Shown: positions 16,902 through 25,159 of the stretch, one piece after another | Numbering within the stretch: position 1 is the first letter of the stretch | Layout: each line of letters begins with the position of its first letter | Assembly: GCF_008369125.1 (NCBI RefSeq) | Contig: NZ_VOAY01000005.1 | Span: 451,252 to 515,251, forward strand | Source of the DNA: Allopusillimonas sp008369125 | GTDB lineage: Bacteria; Pseudomonadota; Gammaproteobacteria; Burkholderiales; Burkholderiaceae_B | Length of the DNA: 64,000 bases | Reading direction: 5' to 3' | Notes under the pieces: generated by a model | The model's input: the letters and a program-made list of their open reading frames with translations, nothing else | Databases searched by the model: none | Told to the model about the DNA's origin: nothing | Made by a program: the position numbers and the translations under genes

Positions 16902-17492
16902 ATGAAACAGATTTCACAGATCACTTCCGTCCCCACGGTACGCCGGGCGGATCAGCCAGCGCGGCGTCAGTTCCTGAAAGGGTCCATCGTGCTGACCGGC
17001 ATGCTGGCCAGTGGATCGATACTAGCCACGCTGGCGCCCTCCCGATCATGGGCCCTTGAGGCTCAGCATTTGGACAAGACGCAGGCCAACGCACTGCTGT
17101 TAATGGCCAAACGACTCTATCCAAACAAAGACATGCCCGACGCCATCTATGCACTGCTGGTAAAGGATATGGATGCTGCCTGTGCCGATGCCACCACCAA
17201 ACAGCTCGTACTCGACGGAATAGCCAAGCTCAACGCCGCTACGCAAGGCGCCTGGGCAACGGCCAGTGAGGCAAAGCAAGTTGCGGCACTAAAAGCCATG
17301 GAATCCGAACCCTTTTTTCAGAAGGTACGTGGTCAGTGCATCCTCTCTCTTTATGACAACCAACTGGCCTACGCGCATTTTGGCTATGAAGGCGAAGTAT
17401 GGTCCAAGGGTGGTTATCTGGGACGAGGATTCAATGATTTGACCTGGCTGCCAGATCCTCCAGAATCGGCCAGCCCTTCAGTGAAAAGCTGA
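16902..17492 (+). CDS. Gluconate 2-dehydrogenase subunit 3-like protein with twin-arginine signal
   Basis: This 196-residue protein resembles the small (gamma) subunit of membrane-bound FAD gluconate/sorbitol-type dehydrogenases. It carries RRQFLKGSIVLTGMLASGSIL (residues 21-41), a twin-arginine signal that would co-export the cofactor-loaded large subunit encoded next. The body is helical, with KRLYPNKDMPDAIY and a conserved C-terminal region (AYAHFGYEGEVWSKGGYLGRGFNDLTWLPDPP). The large subunit starts 34 bases downstream. The third, cytochrome c subunit of classical complexes is not seen nearby. The substrate is unknown. Confidence 0.85.
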   Translation: MKQISQITSVPTVRRADQPARRQFLKGSIVLTGMLASGSILATLAPSRSWALEAQHLDKTQANALLLMAKRLYPNKDMPDAIYALLVKDMDAACADATTKQLVLDGIAKLNAATQGAWATASEAKQVAALKAMESEPFFQKVRGQCILSLYDNQLAYAHFGYEGEVWSKGGYLGRGFNDLTWLPDPPESASPSVKS

Positions 17493-17526
17493 GCTGTCCC
17501 TATAAAAGCACAAGTGAGGAGACACC

Positions 17527-19095
17527 ATGACACACTATGAACACGCAGACGACAGTGTGGTCGTCATCATCGGATCGGGCGCTGGAGGCGGCACCCTGTC
17601 CAACGAGCTTTGTCAGCAGGGCATCAAGGTGGTGTTGCTGGAGGCAGGGGCGCGACAAAGTACAGAAAGCTTTATTCAGGATGAATGGAAGTCGTTTGAG
17701 CAACTGGCCTGGCTGGACAACCGCGTGAGCTCAGGCTCATTCCAGCTAACGAAGGATTTTCCCAACCTGCCCGCGTGGATATGCAAAACCGTGGGCGGTA
17801 CAACCACGCACTGGGCGGGCGCAGCACTGCGTATACCAGAGCATGCGTTCAAGGCGCGCAGTACCTATGGCGAGGTCAAGGGCGCCAACCTGCTGGACTG
17901 GCCTATCGGCCTGTCGGACATCGCGCCTTATTACGAGCGCGCCGAGAAAAAAATGGGCGTGACCCGCACGAACGGTTTGCCAGGGCTGCCGGGCAACAAC
18001 AACTTCAAGATTATGTACGATGGCGCCACGAAAATCGGTTACAAGAAGGTGAGTACCGGGCATATGGCGATCAATAGCGTCCCTTATGACGGGCGTGGTG
18101 CCTGTATCCAGCAGGGGTTCTGTTTCCAGGGCTGCAAGATGGGCGCCAAGTGGTCCACCCTCTACACGGAGATACCCAAGGCCGAAAGTACCGGAAAACT
18201 TGAACTGCGCACGCAATGCCATGTCACCCGCATCGAGCATAACGAGCAAGGTAAGGCCAGCGCTGTGGTGTATTTTGACAAAGATGGCAAAGAACAACGC
18301 CAGGCAGCCCGCATCGTCTGCGTAGCCGGAAACTCCATTGAAACGCCACGGTTGCTTTTGCTGTCAGAATCCGGCAAGTTTAAGAATGGCCTGGCCAATG
18401 GTTCTGGTCAGGTAGGGCGCAACTACATGCGCCACACCACGGGCTCGGTATACGCCGTGTTTGACAAGCCCGTACACATGTACCGCGGCACCACCATGGC
18501 AGGCATCGTGCAGGACGAGGCTGATCACGACCCCAGTCGCGGTTTCGTCAGCGGCTACGAGCTTGAAACGATTAGCCTGGGGCTACCTTTTTACGCCGCC
18601 TTCTTGAGCCCGGGCGCCTGGGGCGAAGAGTTTGCCTCTTACATGGATGACTACACACGCACCGCAGGCCTGTGGATAGTGGGTGAAGATATGCCACAGG
18701 AAACCAACCGAATCACGCTGGACGACCAGGCAAAGGATCAATTCGGTTTGCCGGCGGCGAACGTGCATTACGACGACCACCCCAACGACGTCGCCATGAG
18801 AGAGCATGCTTTCAAGCAAAGTGATGCCCTTTACAAGGCAGCAGGCGCGACACGGTCTTTTCGTACACCACCCTATCCTTCGACACACAACCTGGGCAGT
18901 TGCAGGATGAGCGGAAAAGCGGATGATGGGGTATGCAACAAGCACGGCCAGACACACGACATTGCCAATCTGTTCATTTCCGACGGCAGCCAGTTCACGT
19001 CCAGCGCCGCGCAAAACCCAACGCTTACCATCGTATCCTTGGCCATAAGGCAGGCGGAATTCATCAGGGACAGCATGGCGCGCAAGGAAATTTAA
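17527..19095 (+). CDS. GMC-type FAD oxidoreductase, gluconate dehydrogenase large subunit-like
   Basis: This 522-residue flavoprotein oxidises an alcohol or sugar acid and would act in the periplasm with the small subunit encoded upstream. The FAD-binding Rossmann motif is VVVIIGSGAGGGTLSNEL (residues 11-28), then VVLLEAG. Other GMC signatures are KTVGGTTTHWAGAALR, the cysteine-containing GACIQQGFCFQGCKMGAKWS, GNSIETPRLLLLS, and the C-terminal HNLGSCRMSG with LFISDGSQFTSSAAQNPTLTI. It has no signal of its own, which fits piggy-back Tat export with its partner. GAGGAG precedes the ATG. Confidence 0.87.
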   Translation: MTHYEHADDSVVVIIGSGAGGGTLSNELCQQGIKVVLLEAGARQSTESFIQDEWKSFEQLAWLDNRVSSGSFQLTKDFPNLPAWICKTVGGTTTHWAGAALRIPEHAFKARSTYGEVKGANLLDWPIGLSDIAPYYERAEKKMGVTRTNGLPGLPGNNNFKIMYDGATKIGYKKVSTGHMAINSVPYDGRGACIQQGFCFQGCKMGAKWSTLYTEIPKAESTGKLELRTQCHVTRIEHNEQGKASAVVYFDKDGKEQRQAARIVCVAGNSIETPRLLLLSESGKFKNGLANGSGQVGRNYMRHTTGSVYAVFDKPVHMYRGTTMAGIVQDEADHDPSRGFVSGYELETISLGLPFYAAFLSPGAWGEEFASYMDDYTRTAGLWIVGEDMPQETNRITLDDQAKDQFGLPAANVHYDDHPNDVAMREHAFKQSDALYKAAGATRSFRTPPYPSTHNLGSCRMSGKADDGVCNKHGQTHDIANLFISDGSQFTSSAAQNPTLTIVSLAIRQAEFIRDSMARKEI

Positions 19096-19127
19096 TCCTC
19101 TGCAGACTGCAAGGTTTGCTAAGATAA

Positions 19128-19153
19128 GCATGCGCCCCCAACACGGCGCATGC
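19128..19153. repeat. Inverted repeat between the GMC gene and the ribbon-helix-helix gene
   Basis: Perfect 9-base arms GCATGCGCC and GGCGCATGC are separated by 8 bases. No T-run follows, so it is either a weak terminator for the dehydrogenase genes or an operator for the downstream DNA-binding protein. Confidence 0.45.
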
Positions 19154-19217
19154 GCGTATCTGTAACACGCCACCCGCCACGGCCTGCCATGACCACACGG
19201 GTACCCAAGGAGGCAAT

Positions 19218-19586
19218 ATGTGCAATCTTTACTCGCATACCGACCCGATTATGTACGAATGTCGTAATCGCTCCGTACGCATCGCCAAGGTTGTCACCAG
19301 CATCAAGCTTGAAAACCTGTTCTGGGATACGCTCGCCGAGCTGGCCAACGAAAGCAACATCACCACCAATCAGCTTATCGCGACCCTGCACGATGAGGTG
19401 TATGCATTTCGCGGCGAGACCACCAATTTCGCGTCGTTCCTGCGCGTAACCTGTATGCGCTATCTGGAAGAGAAAGCACGGTCTATGCAACATGTGCGTA
19501 AGGTGCTGCAGGGGCCAAACAAAGTGCTTACGCCCAACGTTGCTGCCCTGCCGTCGGCCGTCTCTGAACTGCAGGTAAAAGCGTAA
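19218..19586 (+). CDS. Ribbon-helix-helix domain protein
   Basis: The 122-residue product contains a ribbon-helix-helix segment at about residues 12-60: RNRSVRIAKVVTSIKLENLFWDTLAELANESNITTNQLIATLHDE. This is typical of the RHH_4 group, whose members often bind DNA as dimers. The C-terminal part (ASFLRVTCMRYLEEKA) is conserved in that group, and the last 40 residues look flexible. A near-perfect AAGGAGG at 19207-19213 precedes the ATG. No toxin gene is adjacent, so a regulator is more likely than a toxin-antitoxin pair. The inverted repeat at 19128 could be its site. Confidence 0.75.
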   Translation: MCNLYSHTDPIMYECRNRSVRIAKVVTSIKLENLFWDTLAELANESNITTNQLIATLHDEVYAFRGETTNFASFLRVTCMRYLEEKARSMQHVRKVLQGPNKVLTPNVAALPSAVSELQVKA

Positions 19587-19821
19587 TGCGGGTGGGGTTT
19601 AAACCCCTACGGTAACAAGTCCCCCTGAGAGAGCGTGCATCGCAGTACCTCGCGGGTATTTGATTTTATTTTCAGATCTTGAGATACATTCAGGCCTGCA
19701 CTGGCAGGTCGGCCGGGGTGAATCAACAGAAGCAAACGCACGATTGCCAGGCTCTGCGGCCTGTGATCTTCCGGCTTGAGCACGCCCTCAAACAGGCGTG
19801 ATTGTGCCAGATTCAGGCCAA

Positions 19822-19851
19822 TTGGCAGAGCATGAATTTTTCGAGTAGAAT
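19822..19851 (+). promoter_or_regulatory. Promoter of the tRNA-Thr gene
   Basis: TTGGCA (19822-19827) and TAGAAT (19846-19851) are spaced 18 bases apart, about 10 bases before the tRNA 5' end. Both elements are close to the sigma-70 consensus. I see nothing else in the stretch 19587-19821. Confidence 0.65.
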
Positions 19852-19860
19852 GGTGCCCTT

Positions 19861-19936
19861 GCCGGCTTAGCTCAGTTGGTAGAGCAGCGCACTTGTAATG
19901 CGAAGGTCGAGGGTTCAACTCCTTTAGCCGGCACCA
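19861..19936 (+). tRNA. tRNA-Thr (anticodon TGT)
   Basis: The 76-base sequence folds as a tRNA with the acceptor pair GCCGGCT / AGCCGGC and an encoded CCA end. The D-arm reads GCTCAGTTGGTAGAGC. The anticodon loop CTTGTAA holds TGT. The T-arm contains GGGTTCAACTCCT. The first anticodon-stem pair is a G-A mismatch. The anticodon and overall sequence resemble E. coli tRNA-Thr(UGU). It serves as the boundary of the iron-uptake module, because a degraded copy of its 3' end lies at 24508. Confidence 0.97.
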
Positions 19937-19952
19937 ATAGATTCAAGCATAT

Positions 19953-19980
19953 ACGCCAACCTTTCGGGGTTGGCGTTTTG
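19953..19980 (+). terminator. Rho-independent terminator of tRNA-Thr
   Basis: CGCCAACC and GGTTGGCG form an 8-base stem with a short TTTCGG-type loop, followed by TTTTG. A sister copy of this hairpin occurs after the TonB receptor gene at 24548. Confidence 0.85.
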
Positions 19981-20068
19981 CTTTTCTGGTTTCATCGTAC
20001 GACATAGCCACTATCACCAAAATCAATTAAAAGGCTTGGCATTAGGATAGGACCACCGAGAATACAAA

Positions 20069-20083
20069 TGAGAATTGTTGTTA
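20069..20083 (+). promoter_or_regulatory. Fur-box-like site upstream of the fecI-like gene
   Basis: TGAGAATTGTTGTTA matches 10 of the 14 fixed positions of the 7-1-7 Fur consensus. It lies 43 bases before the sigma factor start, in the position expected for iron repression. Confidence 0.5.
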
Positions 20084-20125
20084 TTATATAAATCTTCCCA
20101 CATTTAGCCCGCCCTACTTCTCTTA

Positions 20126-20632
20126 ATGTCTCGTTCCGGCAAATTCCGTACAGACTGGCTCGCCCACTACAGCCAGTTGGTCGATACCTGGCGTCAACGC
20201 GCCGACGGGCGCGAAGATGCAGAAGATGCCATGCATGACACGGTTGTGGGTATGCTGGAAAACGGCATTGGCACCATCGACAACCCGCGCGCTTATATGG
20301 CGCGAGGCACAAGCAATCGCCTGATCAGTCGGTATCGTCACCTGAATGTGCTTGATTTCACGCCACTGGACGACGTCAGCGAAGCCCAACTACCCACAGC
20401 GCCGTCTGCAGACGACGGGCTACGATTTCAACAGCTGGCCGACGCACTTATGGAAGCGCTTGAGGCACTTCCGCCAAAATGCCGGCATGTGTATATTAAG
20501 CATCGCCTCGAAGGCTGTAGCCATACCGAAATCGCTAACGAAATGGGTCTGTCACGCAGCATGGTAGAAAAATACATGACGCGGGCCTTGCGTCATATAC
20601 AGCAGCAGTTGCAATGCCATGCGCCGTACTGA
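20126..20632 (+). CDS. FecI-like ECF sigma factor for iron uptake
   Basis: This 168-residue sigma-70 family protein is of the FecI type: activated by a FecR protein, it directs transcription of a TonB receptor gene. Region 2 is visible at about residues 15-70 (HYSQLVDTWRQRADGREDAEDAMHDTVV, then PRAYMARGTSNRLISRYR). Region 4 is at about 108-160 (EALEALPPKCRHVYIKHRLEGCSHTEIANEMGLS), with the helix-turn-helix near its end. The ATG at 20126 has no good Shine-Dalgarno sequence. It is followed by the FecR gene and then the receptor, the standard surface-signalling order. Confidence 0.9.
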   Translation: MSRSGKFRTDWLAHYSQLVDTWRQRADGREDAEDAMHDTVVGMLENGIGTIDNPRAYMARGTSNRLISRYRHLNVLDFTPLDDVSEAQLPTAPSADDGLRFQQLADALMEALEALPPKCRHVYIKHRLEGCSHTEIANEMGLSRSMVEKYMTRALRHIQQQLQCHAPY

Positions 20633-20725
20633 AAACCTGTATTTCGCGGCACGGCCAGTAGTTCCCAGGCACGCAACGCTGCCATTCAACTTGTCAAAAC
20701 ATCTTTGTGACATGTCTGCTGCATA

Positions 20726-21724
20726 ATGCCTCTGCCGACCAAACCTGATAGCCTGGAACACCCACATGATGCGGCGCATTGGTTTGCACGCATGCAGTCT
20801 GGTGAGGTGACTGAACAAGATCGAAAGGTGTTTGAAGCGTGGCGCAGTGCCGATCCCGAGCATGACCGCCAGTACCGCAACCTTGACTATATTTGGCAGG
20901 CCACGCTAAAGCTGCCAGAGCAAAGATTGCGCAGCATGATGATGACACCCAACACTGCCGGTAAACCACCGCACCACGACACATCCCGGCGACGGTTTGG
21001 TCTGGGGCTGGCAGGGGCGTGCGCAATGGCTGTAATCGGCGGGGTCGCCATCATGGCTGGCGGAAGCCAGCAACAGCCAGACACCTTGACGCTATCCACG
21101 CAAAAAGGTGAGCGTCGTCAAGCGCGGTTGCCTGATGGCTCTAGGGTGTTCCTTAACACCGACACCATTGCTGTAATGCAATTTTACGAGGATCGGCGTC
21201 AGATCGAGCTTCAACACGGAGAAGTCTTTTTCGAGGTCAGCACCGATGCCTCTCGGCCATTTATTGTCGACACGGGCCTGGGCCGCGTCACCGTCACGGG
21301 AACGCGCTTTAATGTGCGGCGCGATGCCCATGCCATGCATGTGAGCGTGGCCTCGGGCTCAGTGCGTGTACAGACGGGTCAGTGGTGGAACCCCCGAACA
21401 CGCCCCCTGACGGCAGGTCAGCAGACCCATATTGGATCAGACCAAAGGCCAGGTAGCACCCGCCACACCAATGTTGATGATGTTGTTGCCTGGATGCGCG
21501 GTAAAGTGGTGTTTAACAATGCCCCGCTCGCGTACGTCATCGATGAAATGAACCGCTATCTTGATATGCCGGCACGCCTCGAGGCCCCGCAATTAGCGCA
21601 ATTTCATGTTTCGGGCATATTCAGTTTGGACGACCCCCACGCCATGATAAATGCCCTGCCTGCCATTGCGCCAGTTCGCCTTGAACGCACACCCGATGGG
21701 CGGCTAAGCATTCAGTCGCGCTGA
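20726..21724 (+). CDS. FecR-like transmembrane sensor / anti-sigma regulator
   Basis: This 332-residue protein relays the signal from a ferric-siderophore-loaded receptor to the sigma factor. The N-terminal cytoplasmic part has the DUF4880-type motif AAHWFARMQSGEVTEQDRKVFEAWRSADPEHDRQY (about residues 13-50). A single membrane helix follows (about 91-111, FGLGLAGACAMAVIGGVAIM). The periplasmic FecR domain has LTLSTQKGERRQARLPDGSRVFLNTDT and VTGTRFNVRRD, and the C-terminal STN-like segment is at about 255-330. It starts 93 bases after the sigma factor gene and precedes the receptor by 226 bases. Confidence 0.9.
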   Translation: MPLPTKPDSLEHPHDAAHWFARMQSGEVTEQDRKVFEAWRSADPEHDRQYRNLDYIWQATLKLPEQRLRSMMMTPNTAGKPPHHDTSRRRFGLGLAGACAMAVIGGVAIMAGGSQQQPDTLTLSTQKGERRQARLPDGSRVFLNTDTIAVMQFYEDRRQIELQHGEVFFEVSTDASRPFIVDTGLGRVTVTGTRFNVRRDAHAMHVSVASGSVRVQTGQWWNPRTRPLTAGQQTHIGSDQRPGSTRHTNVDDVVAWMRGKVVFNNAPLAYVIDEMNRYLDMPARLEAPQLAQFHVSGIFSLDDPHAMINALPAIAPVRLERTPDGRLSIQSR

Positions 21725-21894
21725 TTTTTCCGCAAGCGCTTGCGCAGCCAATTGCAGCCAATAACAATAAATAGTGGTTAACGTCACTTTGCAGCGCCAC
21801 AACCTGTTTTCAAATCGAAGGCCGCTCCATTGCTACGTGCGCCTTTCATCCTTGTTTTTCAATAAAAATCGAATTATCCATAAAATTACATAAT

Positions 21895-21913
21895 AATAAT
21901 GATAATTATTCCG
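21895..21913 (+). promoter_or_regulatory. Fur-box-like site upstream of the TonB receptor
   Basis: AATAATGATAATTATTCCG matches 14 of 19 positions of the classical Fur box, with the core AATAATGATAAT nearly perfect. It sits about 40 bases before the receptor start. The surrounding 21875-21910 is very AT-rich. Confidence 0.6.
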
Positions 21914-21950
21914 GTGATAGCAGGTCTGGCGCGTCTATAGAGGTGTAAGG

Positions 21951-24500
21951 GTGGTTTCTCTCACTACCCCACCCGTTTCCCTGTCATCAGACAGCGAAAC
22001 TTCTGTAACCCACAACAACCTCTCATTGGAAAACTGCATTGTGACTATTGCCAGACCACGTCGCGCCCAAGCGCCGACGGCTTACATTGCCCGCATCGGC
22101 ATGACTTCGTTGGCGCTTTCCCTGGCTTTGGCATTCGGCATGGCGCCTGAAGTGGCCCGGGCTCAGGAAAACCCTGTCAGAGTCAGCATCCCCAGTCAAC
22201 CGCTGGGCGACGCGCTGCTGCAACTGGGCGAACAGACTCCATTGCAGATTTTCTTTTCACAAAACGTAGTGGCTGGCTTGACCGCGCACAATGTAGCGGG
22301 AAACCTGCCGCCAGAAGAGGCGCTGCAGCAGTTGCTGCAGGGAACTGGCATCGAATATGCCAGAAGTGGCGATAACATTACGCTGACAAGCCCACAGTCA
22401 GTCGCAACGGCGACGGCAACTGCAACTGCAACTGCAACTGCACAGCTTGCGCCCGTCATGATCAAGGGCGGTATTCTGGGCGATCTGTCAGCCCCGTATG
22501 CAGGCGGGCAACTGGCTACTGGCGGAAGCCTGGGCCTGCTGGGCGCCGAAGACATCATGGACTCACCTTTCAGCACCGTCAATTACACCTCTGAATTGCT
22601 GTACGACCAGCAGGCGCGGACGCTGGCCGATGTGGTGGTCAATGATGCCTCTGTGCGAACGCTAACCTCGACCGGCGGCTTTGGCGAAGACTTCCAGATT
22701 CGTGGTTTCCCCGTGGGCAGCGGTGATGTCAGCGTCAATGGGCTGTACGGCCTGGTATCGTCCAGTCGCGTTCCGGTGCAGATTCTGGAGCGTGTCGAGG
22801 TATTAAAAGGCCCGGGCACTCTGATGCGCGGCATACCGCCAAACGGCAGTGTTGGCGGCAGTATTAATGTGGTAACCAAACGCGCCGATGACGAGCCGCT
22901 TACACGCGTTACCGGCAGCTATGCGAGCGAGAAAAACCTCACGGCACAGGTGGACTTGGGCCGCCGCTTTGGCGAAGACAATGCCTGGGGCGTGCGATTT
23001 AACGGCGTTGTGCGTGGCGGCGAGGCCACCACCCGCGACGGCGAGCAGAAGCTGGGCATGGCGGCACTGGGCGTGGACTATCGCGGCGACCGACTGCGCT
23101 GGTCTATGGATGCCATCCACCAGGAAGATGTGCTGGAAAATATACGTTCCCAGCTTGGTTTTGACAAGAGCGTGACTGAGCTGCCCGATCCGCCAGATGG
23201 CCGCACAAACTTTTACCCCGGTACCCGATTGACGCAGCGCGACAGCACTATTATGTCGCGGCTCGAATATGATTTTACCGACAACGTAACGGCCCACATC
23301 GGTATGGGGTACAGAGAAGGCAATAATCGGCAGATTTTTCCGGTGAACGTTGTGCCTGGCAGCCCACCAAATCGGCAATCCGCCGACGCAGATGGCAATT
23401 TTTCGGTCATGACCACGTACTACGATAGCTATTCCAAGACCTTTAGCAGTGATGCCGGGCTGACGGCAGACTTTGACACGGGCATCGTTGGTCATCGCGT
23501 AGCACTGGGCCTAACCTATATGGACCAGGAGCTTGGCAATGCCTATTCTGCAGGCACGATAGACGTGCCCTCCAATATCTATAACCCTACACCGCTACCG
23601 CCCGGCCCAGCCGAAAGGCTTTCTCCTAAGCGGGCTTCCCAGAGCACGCTGACCAGCTACGCAGTATCCGATACGCTGTCCTTTGCCGACGATCGGGTGC
23701 TGCTAACCCTGGGCGCACGCCATCAGACCGTGGATGTGAACAGCTACAGCACCAGCACGGGAGCAAGAACCAGTGGCTACCGGGCGAGTGCCGTGTCGCC
23801 GGTTGCCGGCATTGTGTTTAAACCGCTAGATTATGTGTCGATATACGGAAACTTTACCCAGGGGCTTACCCGCGGCACGATAGTGGGCCAGAGCTATGCC
23901 AACCAGGGCGAAGTGCTGGATCCGTACAAATCCAAGCAATATGAGACGGGCGTCAAGGTGGACTGGGGTGATATCACCACTACGCTGGCTTTCTGGCAGA
24001 TCGCACGCCCGGCAGGCCAGGAAGATGATAATAATGTTTATGGCTACTTTGGCGAACAGCGCAACCGTGGCGTAGAGCTGACGGCCTTTGGTGAACTGTT
24101 GCCCGGTCTGCGCTTAATGGCCAGCGCTGCTTATACTCAGGGCAAACTTACCAAGACGCAAGATGGCATCAATGAGGGCAATCGTGCGCCCGGCGTGCCG
24201 ACCAGCACGTACAACCTGGGCCTGGACTGGGATACCCCCTGGGTCGAGGGCTTGAGCCTTAACGGTCGCGTCTTGCGCACTTCATCCGTGTACCTTAACA
24301 ATACCAACTCGCTGCGCCTGCCTGGCCTGACCCGCTTTGATGTTGGCGCGCGCTATCGCACCAAATTCGCCGGAAAATCTGTGGTGATACGCGCCAATAT
24401 TGAAAACCTGACCGACAAACGCTATTGGCTTGCGTCCAACTCTTTCGCCACCAATGGAGCAGGCCGTACTTACATGCTGTCGGCGTCGGTTAATTTTTGA
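21951..24500 (+). CDS. TonB-dependent ferric-siderophore receptor with STN signalling domain
   Basis: This is an outer-membrane receptor of 849 residues. After the signal region (hydrophobic core MTSLALSLALAFGMAPEVARAQ) comes an STN domain (about residues 77-140: VRVSIPSQPLGDALLQLGEQTPLQIFF). This domain contacts the FecR protein, so the receptor senses its ligand as well as importing it. An Ala-Thr repeat linker encoded by a hexanucleotide array follows. The plug (DVVVNDASVRTLTS, then RGFPVGSGDVSVNGLYG) and a 22-strand barrel ending YMLSASVNF complete it. It resembles hydroxamate-siderophore receptors, but the ligand cannot be assigned. The start is uncertain: GTG 21951 has a GA-rich site, and GTG 22041 is an alternative. 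Confidence 0.92.
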   Translation: MVSLTTPPVSLSSDSETSVTHNNLSLENCIVTIARPRRAQAPTAYIARIGMTSLALSLALAFGMAPEVARAQENPVRVSIPSQPLGDALLQLGEQTPLQIFFSQNVVAGLTAHNVAGNLPPEEALQQLLQGTGIEYARSGDNITLTSPQSVATATATATATATAQLAPVMIKGGILGDLSAPYAGGQLATGGSLGLLGAEDIMDSPFSTVNYTSELLYDQQARTLADVVVNDASVRTLTSTGGFGEDFQIRGFPVGSGDVSVNGLYGLVSSSRVPVQILERVEVLKGPGTLMRGIPPNGSVGGSINVVTKRADDEPLTRVTGSYASEKNLTAQVDLGRRFGEDNAWGVRFNGVVRGGEATTRDGEQKLGMAALGVDYRGDRLRWSMDAIHQEDVLENIRSQLGFDKSVTELPDPPDGRTNFYPGTRLTQRDSTIMSRLEYDFTDNVTAHIGMGYREGNNRQIFPVNVVPGSPPNRQSADADGNFSVMTTYYDSYSKTFSSDAGLTADFDTGIVGHRVALGLTYMDQELGNAYSAGTIDVPSNIYNPTPLPPGPAERLSPKRASQSTLTSYAVSDTLSFADDRVLLTLGARHQTVDVNSYSTSTGARTSGYRASAVSPVAGIVFKPLDYVSIYGNFTQGLTRGTIVGQSYANQGEVLDPYKSKQYETGVKVDWGDITTTLAFWQIARPAGQEDDNNVYGYFGEQRNRGVELTAFGELLPGLRLMASAAYTQGKLTKTQDGINEGNRAPGVPTSTYNLGLDWDTPWVEGLSLNGRVLRTSSVYLNNTNSLRLPGLTRFDVGARYRTKFAGKSVVIRANIENLTDKRYWLASNSFATNGAGRTYMLSASVNF
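22404..22439 (+). repeat. Hexanucleotide repeat encoding an Ala-Thr linker
   Basis: Six in-frame hexamers (two diverged, then four perfect GCAACT units) encode alternating Ala-Thr between the STN and plug domains. Copy-number change would alter linker length without shifting the frame. Confidence 0.85.
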
Positions 24501-24507
24501 TGAGCGG

Positions 24508-24532
24508 GGTTCAAATGTTTAGCCGGTACCCA
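24508..24532 (+). repeat. Degraded copy of the tRNA-Thr 3' end (possible attachment-site remnant)
   Basis: The blocks GGGTTCAA and TTTAGCCGG and the trinucleotide ACC occur in the same order and nearly the same spacing as at 19911-19935 in tRNA-Thr. From ACC to the following hairpin the distance is 21 bases in both copies, and the hairpins themselves match. This indicates a true duplication rather than chance. It flanks the fec-type module on the right. Confidence 0.7.
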
Positions 24533-24547
24533 TAAACTCGGCTATTT

Positions 24548-24578
24548 ACACCAACCCTTCGGGGTTGGTGTATTTTTC
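24548..24578 (+). terminator. Rho-independent terminator after the TonB receptor
   Basis: ACACCAACC and GGTTGGTGT form a stem around a CTTCGG-type loop, followed by ATTTTT. It is a sequence relative of the tRNA-Thr terminator at 19953. Confidence 0.85.
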
Positions 24579-24659
24579 GCGTGGCGGCAGGAGCGTGCCG
24601 CGCAATGTACTCGCGAATCTCTCTGCGGTCAGCATGGGCGTACTTTGTCCACACTAACT

Positions 24660-24953
24660 TCACGAAGATGAAACGTCTACCTTTTTCCGCAGCAGTTCAG
24701 CTCGCCACGCCTGAGCTTCGGCTTCTACTTCGGCCGCAGAGACCAGATCACCTGCGTTAGCCGAATCTAGCCCGATTTGTACTTGACGGCGAAACCAGGC
24801 GTCATGCGCTGCGGTTTCTTCTTCCTGTCGCACGTAGTCCCGCATGAAGTCGCGCAGTAGCTGCGCGCCGCTGCGGTCACGGGCCTTGGCCGCCGTCGAG
24901 AACTCGGCCTTTAAAGCCTCGTCAACTCGAAATGTGAAAGTGGTGTCGCTCAT
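24660..24953 (-). CDS. Ribbon-helix-helix antitoxin-like protein (orphan)
   Basis: The 97-residue product begins MSDTTFTFRVDEALKAEFSTAAKARDRSGAQLLRDFMRDYV, a MetJ/Arc-type ribbon-helix-helix fold as in RelB/ParD/CopG-like antitoxins. A charged C-terminal region that could bind a toxin follows. The frame is open 43 codons further upstream, but the ATG at 24953 preceded by AGAGG gives the clean domain start. No toxin-sized gene follows on the same strand; only the receptor terminator lies downstream. It is therefore an orphan antitoxin or a free-standing repressor. Short arms TTGCA/TGCAA at 24972-24988 could be its operator. Confidence 0.75.
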   Translation of the reverse strand: MSDTTFTFRVDEALKAEFSTAAKARDRSGAQLLRDFMRDYVRQEEETAAHDAWFRRQVQIGLDSANAGDLVSAAEVEAEAQAWRAELLRKKVDVSSS

Positions 24954-25016
24954 GTAGATGCCTCTATTGTGTTGCAAACAAAGTGCAATATGACATGCGA
25001 AACAAAATGCCGAAAC

Positions 25017-25057
25017 TGTCGTGGTAGAACATCTTATCGCCCAACGTAACCACGACA
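25017..25057. repeat. Inverted repeat upstream of the antitoxin-like gene
   Basis: Perfect 9-base arms TGTCGTGGT and ACCACGACA are separated by 23 bases. They lie between the antitoxin start and the end of the catabolic operon. This could be a terminator stem for the operon or a regulatory site; no T-run is present. Confidence 0.4.
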
Positions 25058-25159
25058 ATCTTTTTCTACAGCAGCACGCCACATGGCCACCGACATGTGT
25101 TTTGTCTCTGGCAGAGCTGCGCCCGATCTCAACAAAACGTGACGAGCGCGGCTCCTTGG

